From NCBI GenBank assembly GCA_964618895.1, contig CAZUDO010000093.1, forward strand, positions 1-39,602: 39,602 bases of DNA. Reading direction: 5' to 3'. Position numbers and translations under genes: made by a program. The stretch is from CAZUDO01 sp964618895 (GTDB lineage Bacteria > Desulfobacterota > Binatia > DP-6). Below the pieces are notes generated by a model. It made no database searches. It saw nothing but the letters and a program-made list of their open reading frames with translations, and was not told where the DNA came from. Position 1 is the first letter of the stretch, and each line of letters begins with the position of its first letter. Below are positions 1-7,733 of this stretch, in pieces.

Positions 1-141
1 GAGGTCGCTGCCTGGGAGACGGCGCGAAACGGGGCGAAGAGCAAGGTCCGCTGGCACTTCACGACGGCGGACGCGCGCATCAAACTCCAGCGCCTCTACC
101 CTGTGATCGAACCGGTTGGCTCTGCCCGGGCGAAGCACTAG
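1..141 (+). CDS. IS630-family transposase, C-terminal fragment cut by the window edge
   Basis: The first 46 codons are open in frame 1 and end at TAG 139-141. The peptide contains WHFTTADARIKLQRLYP, which I recognise as the C-terminal signature of IS630/Tc1-mariner-type DDE transposases (usual form TTADARIKLKRLYP). The catalytic DDE residues would lie off the left edge, so it cannot be said whether the element is intact. No terminal inverted repeat is obvious just after the stop. The match is to a short tail only, so the family call is good but not certain. Confidence 0.7.
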   Translation, partial: EVAAWETARNGAKSKVRWHFTTADARIKLQRLYPVIEPVGSARAKH

Positions 142-176
142 TTCCGCGCGCCCCAGTCCGCTAAGAGCGCCCCGCG

Positions 177-893
177 GTGTTCGCGAGCTGGGAGGCGCTC
201 TACAAGAGCCAGGCGCAGGGCGTGTATGCGCTCGGTGTCCTGTCGGCGCTCTTCTTGGCGTCGCTCGCCGTCCGCGGGATCGCACCGAGCTCGGGCGTCG
301 AGCCCTCCGCGGCCCGCTTCGTTCGTGCGTGGGCCGTCCTCTTCGCCCTCGATGCCATCCTCGATCCGATCGCGACGGGGCTCCTCGGCTGGCCCATGGT
401 GCCGTTCGTGCTGCTCGGCGACTACCGCGTCTTCGCGCTGGTCCTCGTCGTCATGCAGCCGGGGCGATCGTGGCTCGGCGCGCTCGTCGAGGCGGCTGCG
501 TGGACGCTCGTCGTCCCGGCGGTCGCCTACGGCATCTATCTTGGGCTCGGCGTCGTACGCGGCGAGCAGCCCGAGATGATCCTCTGGCTCGTGTACGAGA
601 TCGCCTTCGCGCTGCTGGCGCTCGGCTTGGCCGTCTGGCTGGTGCCTTCGCGCGTCGGCCTCGAGCGGTCGCCGGCGCGGCACTACCTGTACGCGATGCT
701 GGCCATCGTCGTCGCGTACTACGTACTCTGGGCGACCGCCGATGTGGTCATTCTCGCCGGCCGCGACTGGGGCTGGGCGCTCCGGGTCGTGCCGAACCAG
801 CTCTACTACGGCGTCTTCGTCCCGGCGGCGTATGCGCTCTTCTTCGCGTCCCGGAACGCGGCCTCGAGCACGTCGACCCACGCGGCGAGGTAG
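177..893 (+). CDS. Seven-TM integral membrane protein of unknown function
   Basis: This is a 238-residue protein starting at GTG 177. About seven hydrophobic segments can be seen, near residues 12-32, 45-66, 70-93, 100-128, 135-157, 168-192 and 203-225. There is no soluble domain and no recognised catalytic motif, so I do not assign a family. Segment five ends in an Arg-rich stretch that may be a cytoplasmic loop. The last 88 bases overlap the 3' end of the convergent SIS-creatininase gene. The hydrophobic periodicity makes this frame clearly the coding one over the antisense frame at this position. The start is uncertain because no strong ribosome site precedes the GTG. Confidence 0.7.
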   Translation: MFASWEALYKSQAQGVYALGVLSALFLASLAVRGIAPSSGVEPSAARFVRAWAVLFALDAILDPIATGLLGWPMVPFVLLGDYRVFALVLVVMQPGRSWLGALVEAAAWTLVVPAVAYGIYLGLGVVRGEQPEMILWLVYEIAFALLALGLAVWLVPSRVGLERSPARHYLYAMLAIVVAYYVLWATADVVILAGRDWGWALRVVPNQLYYGVFVPAAYALFFASRNAASSTSTHAAR

Positions 894-2527
894 CGCGCGC
901 CCCGGAGCGCGGTGGCCGTGCGGGGGTCGCCGACGGTGCCGTTCGGCGCGTGTCGGCGGAGGTCGGGGTAGAAGAGCGACTGTGCGTCCCGGACCGGCTC
1001 GACGTGACCTGGTGCAAACGCCTCGGTGCGCACGAGCTCCGGGTGGAGCGCCAGCATGATCGATGTCTCGATCTCGCCGGCGTGGTGGCCGGCCGCTTCC
1101 GCCGTGACGCCGAAGCGCGCGGCGTCCGCGTGCAGGCGCGCCGTGAGGGCGGCGAGACCGTCGAGGGCATGGATGGCAACCCCGGGTACGGCCGCCCGCA
1201 ATGCTGGAAGGGACTCTCGGAGCGTCGCGACGTTCCCGCCATGCGCGGAGAACACGAAAGCCTCGGTGATGCCGTGCTGCGCGAGCGAGCGCAGCACGTC
1301 GGTCAGCACGGCGAGGAGGGTCGCCGGTGTGAGGTCGAGCGTTCCCCGAAAGCTCATGTGCTCGATCGAGCACCCGAGGGAGAGCGCCGGGAGCGCGACG
1401 GCGTCGCCGAGACGTGCGGCAAGACGCGCCGCGAGCGCGTCGGCGATGAGCGTATCCGAGGCAAAGGGCAGATGTGGGCCGTGTTGCTCCGTCGCGCCCA
1501 GGGGAACGATCGCGACGCGCGGCTCGCACGTGTCGAGGTCGGGCCAGACGAGCCTGCCGAGCATCCGTTCGGTGGAACGAGTCGAAACCTCGTAGAGCGG
1601 CGCGTCCTCCCCGCGGCCGGGCCAGCGCACCTGATCGACGCCGCGGGCCGCGATGTATCCCAAGAGGAGCGCGTTCAGCATCGCCTCGTGCTCGAAAAGC
1701 GAGAGCGGAGAGGAGAGACGCGCCGCAAGCCGCACGAGGGTGTGTCGTGACGGATCGAGCATCGCCGCCAGGCGATCGAGCAGCGCGTCGTCGGGGGTGT
1801 CCGGACACGTGAGCGCAAGGAACGTCGCGCGGTCGGCGAACCGCTGTTGAAAGGGGCCGTGCGCCATGTGGAGCGCGTCCCACACGGGCGGCATGGGCAG
1901 CCGCATGCCCTCCATGACCTTGTACTGCAGGTTCTGGACGAGCTCGCCGTAGGGGCCGCTGGTGACGAGCGCGAGCGGGGCCTCGAGGAGGTCCGGAGCG
2001 ACGTGCGGTGGTACGAGCGTCGAGAGCGCCTCGACGGCGGGACCGAGATCGGGCATTTCCGGACCACCGAAGCGGTGAGCGAGCTGGAGGGCTGCGACGT
2101 ACCCGGTCATGGGCCCGAGGACGCGGACGAGTGTGCCGAACTCGGCCTCGCCGTCGACGATATAGATGACGATGCCTGCATGGCGCAGTGGCGCCAGGCG
2201 CGCGCCGTCGGTGACGGCCGTGACCAGCACGACGCGGCGCCAACGCTCCGGTCGATAGAGCGCGAGCCGCGCGTTCGGCGAGAGCCCCTGTGAGAAAACG
2301 ACGAGCACGTCGTTGGGCGCAGGGCTCGGCTCCGCGGTGAAGGTCGAGAGCGGTGTGACGACGGCGTTCCGGCCTGCGCGCCGGAGCTCGTGTGCGAGAA
2401 GGGTCGCGTGCGCGGCCGAGCTCCCGACCCCCGTGGTGACGATACGACGAAGCGGGGTCGGGCCGAGGGCGAGTGCGGGAAGGTCGCGTGCCGCCGTGCG
2501 CACGAGCGCCACGGGAATCTCGCCCAC
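806..2527 (-). CDS. Double-SIS domain / creatininase-family amidohydrolase fusion
   Basis: This 573-residue protein joins two families. Residues about 28-155 and 180-315 look like paired SIS (phosphosugar-binding) domains: TGVGSSAAHAT near 32-42 is the sugar-phosphate loop, and MAHGPFQ at 221-227 resembles the second SIS half of GlmS/AgaS. The GlmS glutaminase domain is absent. Residues about 336-565 are a creatininase-type metallohydrolase: EQHGPHLPFASD gives E347, H349 and D358, SAHGGN gives H429, and HAGEIETS gives E485, so all expected metal ligands are present. Relatives of this fold include ArfB, which deformylates the GTP cyclohydrolase product FAPy in archaea, and MftE. The GTP cyclohydrolase II-like gene lies just upstream, so a pterin- or pyrimidine-like substrate is plausible but inferred. 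The GTG at 2527 is chosen; the frame stays open upstream and a CTG overlapping the upstream stop is an alternative. Confidence 0.85.
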   Translation of the reverse strand: MGEIPVALVRTAARDLPALALGPTPLRRIVTTGVGSSAAHATLLAHELRRAGRNAVVTPLSTFTAEPSPAPNDVLVVFSQGLSPNARLALYRPERWRRVVLVTAVTDGARLAPLRHAGIVIYIVDGEAEFGTLVRVLGPMTGYVAALQLAHRFGGPEMPDLGPAVEALSTLVPPHVAPDLLEAPLALVTSGPYGELVQNLQYKVMEGMRLPMPPVWDALHMAHGPFQQRFADRATFLALTCPDTPDDALLDRLAAMLDPSRHTLVRLAARLSSPLSLFEHEAMLNALLLGYIAARGVDQVRWPGRGEDAPLYEVSTRSTERMLGRLVWPDLDTCEPRVAIVPLGATEQHGPHLPFASDTLIADALAARLAARLGDAVALPALSLGCSIEHMSFRGTLDLTPATLLAVLTDVLRSLAQHGITEAFVFSAHGGNVATLRESLPALRAAVPGVAIHALDGLAALTARLHADAARFGVTAEAAGHHAGEIETSIMLALHPELVRTEAFAPGHVEPVRDAQSLFYPDLRRHAPNGTVGDPRTATALRGARYLAAWVDVLEAAFRDAKKSAYAAGTKTP

Positions 2528-2574
2528 GCGCGTGGTGAGAAGCGCGTGCCCCTCGCGCCAGTCGGGTGGCCCGG

Positions 2575-3681
2575 TCAGAGCCTCACCCCCGCCCGAGCGA
2601 GCGCCGCACGGAGGAGCGCTTCGTCCTCCGCCTCGTCCGCGTCCAGTATCAAGGGGACGGCGCGTCGCCCGAGTACGTGGACGGCGAGCAACGAGCCGGC
2701 CAGGTCTCGTACGTCCTCGTCGGAGTCGGCGAAGAGGACGATCCCGCGGCCATGGGCGACCATCCGCACGACCGCCGCGTCCCAGCGCTGCCGAAAGCGC
2801 GGGGCGCGAAGGGCGAAGCGATCGAGCAGCGTCTCCCGCTGCAAGCGGACGAGCACGTCGTCGCCTCCGGCGCCGTGCGTGAGAATCACCCGCTCACGGC
2901 GGGTCGCCGTGTCGAGGTAGACGTGCAGACGAAACCAAGCCGTGGCTGCCCGACGCACCGGAAGCAGGTAGGCCGCGATGCGGACGAAGTGCGGCGCGGT
3001 AGGAACCGTCTCCGGACCCACGACCTCGACCGGCTCGGGCAGCGCCGCCGGATCGATCCCAGCCGTCGAGGCCACCCTGTGGCCGGCGCGCGACTTGGCA
3101 TCGAGGTAGTGCTGGCTGTAGGCGGAGGCCTGGATATGCAGCGGCTCCGTCCCGTCGACGACGGTGCCGGCCGATCGAAGCGCGGCGACCTTTTCGGGAT
3201 TGTTCGAGAGAAGTCGAAGCGGCGCCATGACGCCGAGAAGCCGCGCGATCGCGGCCACGTCGCCGTAGGTACGTTGATCGTCGCGGATGCCGAGCTGCGC
3301 ATACGCCTCGAAGGTGCCGACGCGGTTCCCGCTCGACTGCACGACCATGCGATCGAGCGCTTTGGCGACGAAGCCGGCCCCGCGTCCTTCCTGCGTGAGA
3401 TAGAAGAGGGCGCCGCGGCGACGATCTGCGATGTGAGCGAGCGCCGCGTCGAGCTGCTCGGCGCAGTCGCAATCGCACGCTCCGTAGGCCTCGCTCGTGA
3501 TGCAGGACGAGTGGACGCGAGCGGGGAGAAGCTCCGGCGTCGTGATGTCCCCGACAGTGAGGGCGAGGGCTGGCGCGCCCGTCGTGCAGTTGTGGAAACG
3601 ATGTACGAGGAAGTCGCCGTGACGCGTGGCGAGGGGCGCGGCGCCGATGGCGATGAGCGTGCCATCGCGGCCGAAGGTCAT
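2575..3681 (-). CDS. GTP cyclohydrolase II-like protein with a degenerate second GCHII half-domain
   Basis: 368 residues. The first 200 follow GTP cyclohydrolase II (RibA): zinc cysteines C60, C71 and C73 (with an extra C69), FYLTQEGRGAGF at 93-104, the D134/R137 region in GIRDDQRTYGD, and LLSNNPEKV at 157-165. This enzyme class opens the GTP imidazole ring. Residues about 230-335 read like a second, decayed copy of the GCHII N-half: GDDVLVRLQRET stands where GDDVLVRVHSEC would be, then GRGIVLF, with all zinc cysteines lost. No RibB domain is fused and no other riboflavin genes are nearby, so it may serve a specialised pathway. The ATG at 3681 overlaps the stop of the cytochrome gene by four bases (ATGA). 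The SIS-creatininase follows after 47 bases. Confidence 0.85.
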   Translation of the reverse strand: MTFGRDGTLIAIGAAPLATRHGDFLVHRFHNCTTGAPALALTVGDITTPELLPARVHSSCITSEAYGACDCDCAEQLDAALAHIADRRRGALFYLTQEGRGAGFVAKALDRMVVQSSGNRVGTFEAYAQLGIRDDQRTYGDVAAIARLLGVMAPLRLLSNNPEKVAALRSAGTVVDGTEPLHIQASAYSQHYLDAKSRAGHRVASTAGIDPAALPEPVEVVGPETVPTAPHFVRIAAYLLPVRRAATAWFRLHVYLDTATRRERVILTHGAGGDDVLVRLQRETLLDRFALRAPRFRQRWDAAVVRMVAHGRGIVLFADSDEDVRDLAGSLLAVHVLGRRAVPLILDADEAEDEALLRAALARAGVRL

Positions 3682-4490
3682 GGACGCCCTCCGGCGTCGT
3701 GCTTTCGGTTCTTCATCGCGCGGAAGTATGCGATGAGCGCGTCGAGATCGGCCGGCTCGAGGTGCTCGTGCGACGGCATGTTGCCGTAGCGGAATGTCGT
3801 GGGGTTCCGGATGTAGGCGCGCACCTGCTCGATCGGCCGGTACTCGACGATCGAGCGCGGCACGTTGAGATCCGGACCGACGCTGCCGCCCTCGCGGTTC
3901 ATGGCGTGGCAGCTGATGCACTCGGTCCGAAAGATCGCGTAGCCGTGCCACGCGGGATCGTGCTCCACGACACCCGCCGGCACCGTATGGGGGAACTTCT
4001 TCGTGACGCTCGTGAGCTCGATCGAGGTGAGCTGGTAGGGCCAAGGATAGCGGTGCGTATCGCGCTGGTCGGGTCGCGTCCAGACGACGTAGAACGGTCC
4101 GGGGTCGAGCGCGCCTCGTCCCATGGGCGCGAAGCCGTCGCCGCGGTCGAGCTCGCGGAACGCCACGAACCCGCCCTGCTCGAGGGTGCGTGCACGAGTC
4201 GAAGCCTTCACGTAGCCGTCGCGCGCGCGAAAGAGGACGTCTTCGGCGTCGAGGCGATCGGCGGGAACGCCGAACCCCGCTTCGAGCACGGCGACGAGTG
4301 GGCACGCACGGTACTGCTTTCGCGCTTCGTAATAGGGATCGTCGACCTCGATCGTGCGGATGCCGCACGCCTTTACGATGGCCGCGTCGTCGAGCCTTCG
4401 GACGACAGTGCCGTCGCGGAGGAACTCGAGCGTGGCCGTGTGCGCGAGGGTCGCGAGCAGCACTAGCACGGCGACCAAGTGGGATCGCAT
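3678..4490 (-). CDS. Secreted monohaem cytochrome c with an N-terminal MoCo-oxidase-like region
   Basis: 270 residues from the ATG at 4490. Residues 1-19 form a signal peptide, so the protein should be periplasmic. The C-terminal third is a class I cytochrome c: CISCH at 191-195 binds haem and M238 in GNMPSHEHL is the likely axial ligand. Residues about 25-165 resemble the oxidoreductase molybdopterin-binding-like module seen in some cytochromes (DVLFRARDGYVKAS near 84-97), but I do not see a cofactor cysteine I can trust. It is the first gene of a coupled unit (ATGA overlap) with the GTP cyclohydrolase-like and SIS-creatininase genes. A longer frame runs upstream to 4589, but the signal peptide fixes the start. 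Confidence 0.8.
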   Translation of the reverse strand: MRSHLVAVLVLLATLAHTATLEFLRDGTVVRRLDDAAIVKACGIRTIEVDDPYYEARKQYRACPLVAVLEAGFGVPADRLDAEDVLFRARDGYVKASTRARTLEQGGFVAFRELDRGDGFAPMGRGALDPGPFYVVWTRPDQRDTHRYPWPYQLTSIELTSVTKKFPHTVPAGVVEHDPAWHGYAIFRTECISCHAMNREGGSVGPDLNVPRSIVEYRPIEQVRAYIRNPTTFRYGNMPSHEHLEPADLDALIAYFRAMKNRKHDAGGRP

Positions 4491-4896
4491 CAGCGATTGG
4501 CTTATCGCAAGATGCCCGTGGAGGCGACCCCATCGGCCCCCATGCGCGGCGGCCCGCGAGGAGGCGGAAACGCGTGGTTGACGGAGCATCGGACCGGCGC
4601 GTCGATGGTAACTATCAGCGTGCGACGGATCGACAGCTCGGGAACCGGTCGTGTGGCGCTGGGTGGACCAGCGTGGGGAGTACCGCTTCGCCTTCGCGAG
4701 GCAGCTGGGCTACTGCCTCGTCTACATGAACTTCTTCGTGCTCGAGTTCAACATCGCCCGTGGTCGGGGAGTGGGATGGTCGGCATGATCCCGGAGCGAG
4801 CGTACTGCAGCGAGGAGCTGCGTTGACCTCCCCCGGGCTGAGAATCTCTGGCACGCGCTCGGTCACCCGGCGCGGATACGGAATCGCCGCCCGACG
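4491..4896. other. Intergenic stretch with one doubtful short ORF
   Basis: These 406 bases hold no gene I can defend. A plus-strand frame from GTG 4651 to TGA 4788 would give 45 residues containing YCLVYMNFFVLEF, a hydrophobic patch that looks like protein but is too short to assign; it may be a remnant. The right end must hold the terminator of the CBS gene and the left end the promoter of the cytochrome gene, but neither shows a clear consensus. Confidence 0.35.
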
Positions 4897-5328
4897 CTAC
4901 CGGCCCGTGATGTAGTTCTGGAGCTGCTCGATCATGAACTCCTGCTCGTCGATGATCGCCTTCACGACGTCGCCGATCGAGATGACCCCGACGAGCCGCT
5001 CCTCGTCCAGCACGGGCAGGTGCCGGACGCGCTTGTCGGTCATCAACGCCATGCACTCCTCGACCGTCTGCTGGGGACGGACGTAGAGGACGTTGGCGCT
5101 CATAATCTCCCGGACGGGGATCTCCCTGGAGGACTTCCCCTTCAAGATGACCTTCCGGGCGTAGTCGCGCTCCGACAATATCCCGACCAGGCGCTCGCCT
5201 TCGACCACGAGCAGCGCGCCGACGTTCTTCTCGGCCATGATTTCCAGCGCCGCGAAGACGGCGGTCTCGGGGGAAACGGACAGGACCTGGTGCCCTTTCG
5301 CGCGCAGGAGCTGCGTGACCGTTTTCAT
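4897..5328 (-). CDS. CBS-domain-pair protein
   Basis: 143 residues starting at ATG 5328, with an AGAGGCCAGCTC leader as a modest ribosome site. Two CBS motifs fill the protein: the first around residues 10-65 (NVGALLVVEGERLVGILSERDYARKV in part) and the second around 75-130 (VRHLPVLDEERLVGVISIGDVV). Such stand-alone CBS pairs bind adenine nucleotides and act as energy or redox sensors. No catalytic domain is attached. It lies immediately downstream of a scrap of pntB, and its stop is followed by an empty stretch. A longer open frame exists upstream but its translation is low-complexity shadow. Confidence 0.9.
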   Translation of the reverse strand: MKTVTQLLRAKGHQVLSVSPETAVFAALEIMAEKNVGALLVVEGERLVGILSERDYARKVILKGKSSREIPVREIMSANVLYVRPQQTVEECMALMTDKRVRHLPVLDEERLVGVISIGDVVKAIIDEQEFMIEQLQNYITGR

Positions 5329-5339
5329 GAGCTGGCCTC

Positions 5340-5420
5340 TCAGAGTAACGATTTCATCTCGCTGATCAACTTGGTGAGGCTGTCCTTGGCGTCCCCGAAG
5401 AGCATCATGCACTTTTCGTC
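5340..5420 (-). pseudogene. pntB: 3' remnant of pntB (NAD(P) transhydrogenase beta subunit)
   Basis: Reading the minus strand from 5420, the frame gives DEKCMMLFGDAKDSL and runs to TGA 5342-5340. The string MLFGDAK followed by a short helix is the C-terminal end of PntB proteins. Further upstream the frame stays open but becomes unlike PntB, so only about the last 26 codons survive. The rest has been deleted or replaced. It ends 11 bases before the CBS gene start, which suggests the CBS gene once followed pntB. Confidence 0.6.
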
Positions 5421-5658
5421 CGCTTCCGGTGCATCGGATCTTTTGCAGCACCCTCGATCTCGGCGCTTTGCTCCACAGAGTAATTAGCAGTGCTCCAGCG
5501 GGCGTCGCCGGCTGCGGGTCGGAACGCCTGTGCCGGCAAGCCTCTGCGTCTCGGCGCGGCCGTCGCGCGCCGCTGGCATCATCGTTGCTCCTATCTCCCG
5601 CCAAACATCGGGTCGCGCACGTCGCGCAAACCGATCGAACTCACAAAGGGGTGTAGTC

Positions 5659-6690
5659 ATGATCCGAACCTTCACGATGGCGATGGTGCTGCTGACCGGT
5701 GGGGCCGCTCTTCCCGTATCGGCACACGAGGGTCGGGCCCACGAGGATCCGGCCCACGAGCGGGGCGAGGAGCGGCGCTACTGGGCTGCGTTCAGGAAGC
5801 AGGAGCGGGGCCTCAAGCGCTGCGTGACGGTCTGCGATCGACGCGGCGGACGGCGCCCCTCATTCGACCTGGAAGATTGCCAGGCGAGCTGTCAGGTGAA
5901 GTTCGACGCCGTGGCGGGGCCGCTTCGCGAGTCACGCTCGCCGGCGTCTACGTCGATCTTCGAGCCGCAGTTCTTCGACACGTGCGTGCTGTACAACAAG
6001 CCCACGATCCAGGCGATGAACGGCATGTGTCTGGACGTGCGGGGCGCCAGCACCGCGAACCGGACGTACGTACAAATGTACGAGTGCAACTGCACCGCCG
6101 CGCAGGACTGGTACCTCGAGCCGGGCAGCATCCGCGGCCTGGCGTGGAAGGCGCTGGACATGCCGTACAACGTGAACGGCGGGTACGTCTGGATGTTCGA
6201 CTATTATGGCGGCTGGCGGCAGCAGTGGGGCTTCAACAATTTTACGCTGGCCAGGGGCGACCTGTGCGTGGCGCCTGGATTCCGATGGGGCGACGCCAAC
6301 TTCCCGCAGCAATTCCCTTGCGGCAGTGCCCACCGGATCACGCACACCGGAGCGGGGGAGCTGAAAGTCGGGAACGGCACGTGTCTCGAGAATTTGTCCG
6401 GCAACATCATCACCAGGGCATGCTCCGGCTCGGCGGCGCAGAAATGGCGGGTCGACAATGGCAACGTCGTGAGCCTCGCCGACGGCCAGTGCCTCAGCCC
6501 CGTCAACGACCGGTCCGGGTCGGTCTTCATGGTTCGAAGCTGCGCGAGCGCCGGCGCGTTCAGGCTGAAGGGCGAGATCCGCAACAGCGCGACCGGCAAG
6601 TGTCTCGAATGGCCCTGGTGGTCCCAGAACTGGACGAACGCGCTGATTTCGACCTGCAACGGAACCTACAACCAGCAGTGGGCCTACTGA
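5659..6690 (+). CDS. Secreted ricin-B-type (beta-trefoil) lectin-like protein
   Basis: 343 residues from ATG 5659, preceded by AAAGGGGTG as ribosome site. Residues 1-22 are a signal peptide ending in VSA-HEG. Residues about 40-85 form a charged, cysteine-containing region (four Cys). From about 105 the protein has ricin-B repeats: QDW near 150, QQW near 187, QKW near 263 and QQW at the C-terminus, the Q-x-W cores of a beta-trefoil, with paired cysteines such as MCLDV, TCLEN, QCLSP and KCLEW. It probably binds a carbohydrate outside the cell. No enzyme domain is attached. A strong hairpin follows the stop. Confidence 0.85.
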   Translation: MIRTFTMAMVLLTGGAALPVSAHEGRAHEDPAHERGEERRYWAAFRKQERGLKRCVTVCDRRGGRRPSFDLEDCQASCQVKFDAVAGPLRESRSPASTSIFEPQFFDTCVLYNKPTIQAMNGMCLDVRGASTANRTYVQMYECNCTAAQDWYLEPGSIRGLAWKALDMPYNVNGGYVWMFDYYGGWRQQWGFNNFTLARGDLCVAPGFRWGDANFPQQFPCGSAHRITHTGAGELKVGNGTCLENLSGNIITRACSGSAAQKWRVDNGNVVSLADGQCLSPVNDRSGSVFMVRSCASAGAFRLKGEIRNSATGKCLEWPWWSQNWTNALISTCNGTYNQQWAY

Positions 6691-6719
6691 GCTCCCTGCC
6701 CACGGTCCCGGAAGGAAGC

Positions 6720-6746
6720 GGGGGAGGCGCACGCCGCGCCTCCCCC
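6720..6746 (+). terminator. Hairpin terminator after the lectin gene
   Basis: A perfect 11-bp stem (GGGGGAGGCGC, loop ACGCC, GCGCCTCCCCC) begins 29 bases after the stop. The run after it (GTCGTTCATTAA) is only weakly U-rich on the plus strand. It may also stop read-through from the other side. Confidence 0.7.
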
Positions 6747-6781
6747 GTCGTTCATTAAGCGTCCTCGATCCGGCGGGAATC

Positions 6782-7124
6782 TCAATCGAAGGGCTCGGAA
6801 TCGGCGTCGATCGACTCGAGAAACCACGCAGGCCAGGGTCTCGCACGCGCCGTTGTGGAGGTAGGGCGGCAGCGCGTGGATCCCCAGCAGCGATGGGACG
6901 TTGAAACCGTTGCCCTTGCCGTCGCCGTTGTAGTCCCGGCCGAGCGCGTCCTGCGGAGCCTGGGACGCGAGCACCCCCGCCACCAACGTGAGACCAGGGG
7001 CGGCCTTCTCCTCGGCCCCGACGTTGTTGCCGACGGAATTGCCCTGGCCGGAGACCCCCAGGTTGAACGAGCCGATGTCGCGCAGACCTGGTCGGCTGTC
7101 AGGGGGCCGTTGCAAGCAATCCGG
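6782..7124 (-). pseudogene. Decayed C-terminal part of a di-haem/multihaem cytochrome c
   Basis: The minus strand encodes pieces of one protein in two frames. ACNGPLTADQV (about 7118-7086) is in one frame; RDIGSFNLGV through NGFNVPSLLGIHALPPYLHNG is in another; then FLESIDADSEPFD ends at TGA 6784-6782 back in the first frame. In the large cytochrome c family carrying the PSLLGIHALPPYLHNG block, these pieces occur in this order in one reading frame. A 2-base insertion near 7092 and a deletion of roughly 25-30 codons after TLACV explain the breaks. The N-terminal haem domains are missing up to the glycosylase stop. It is not expected to be functional. Confidence 0.75.
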
Positions 7125-7733
7125 TCATGCCACCCTCCCCGACACCGCCCGACTCCCCCGCACCAGGAACCGCCACCGCCACGCCGCATGCGCCCCGGCG
7201 TAGTCGACCCCGATCCGCGGCGTCCGCAGGACCTGCGCCGCCGGCACCTCCGCCGCGTCCATCACCCGGAGCCGCCCGCGGACGATATCCACGCCGTTCT
7301 CCCCCCGCGCGACCCCCATCGCCTGGCAGAGCGCCCCCGGCCCGCGACAGAGCCGCCACGCGGGCGCGTCCGGCAGCGTCCGCCGCCGCCGCATCAACGC
7401 CTCGCCCGCCACCGGCTCGAGCGCCCGGATGAGCACCGCCTCCGGCCGCCCCGCCGCCTGGGTCACGACGTTCACACAATGGTGCATCCCGTACACGAAA
7501 TACACGTACGCCCGCCCCGGCGGTCCCCACATCACCTCGTTCCGCGCCGTGCGCCGGCCACCGGCGGTGTGCGCGGCGCGGTCGTGTGGCCCGCGATACG
7601 CCTCCACCTCGACGATGCGACCGGCAGTGACCCCGTCGGGGGTGGTGTGGACGAGCGTCTTCCCGAGCAGCTGGCGGGCGACGCGCAGCGTGGGTTGGAG
7701 ATAGAAGCGACGGGGGAGGGCGCGCCCCCTCAC
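7125..7733 (-). CDS. aag: 3-methyladenine DNA glycosylase (AAG/MPG family)
   Basis: 202 residues. The order of blocks fits the AAG family: ARQLLGKTLV near the start, GRIVEVEAYRGPHDRAAHT with the catalytic Glu, ARNEVMWGPPGRAYVYFVYGMH, CVNVVT, AVLIRALEP, and CRGPGALCQAMG. These enzymes excise alkylated purines as the first step of base excision repair. The GTG start at 7733 overlaps the etfA stop by four bases (GTGA), so it is translationally coupled to etfBA; this pairing has no obvious functional logic. The usual length is about 190-210 residues, so it is complete. Directly after its stop the sequence becomes a decayed cytochrome gene. Confidence 0.93.
   Translation of the reverse strand: MRGRALPRRFYLQPTLRVARQLLGKTLVHTTPDGVTAGRIVEVEAYRGPHDRAAHTAGGRRTARNEVMWGPPGRAYVYFVYGMHHCVNVVTQAAGRPEAVLIRALEPVAGEALMRRRRTLPDAPAWRLCRGPGALCQAMGVARGENGVDIVRGRLRVMDAAEVPAAQVLRTPRIGVDYAGAHAAWRWRFLVRGSRAVSGRVA

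Noticed and set aside
116..1750. 544-residue open frame on the plus strand
   Set aside because: Crosses the membrane-protein gene out of frame and then lies antisense to the SIS-creatininase gene. Composition is shadow-like.
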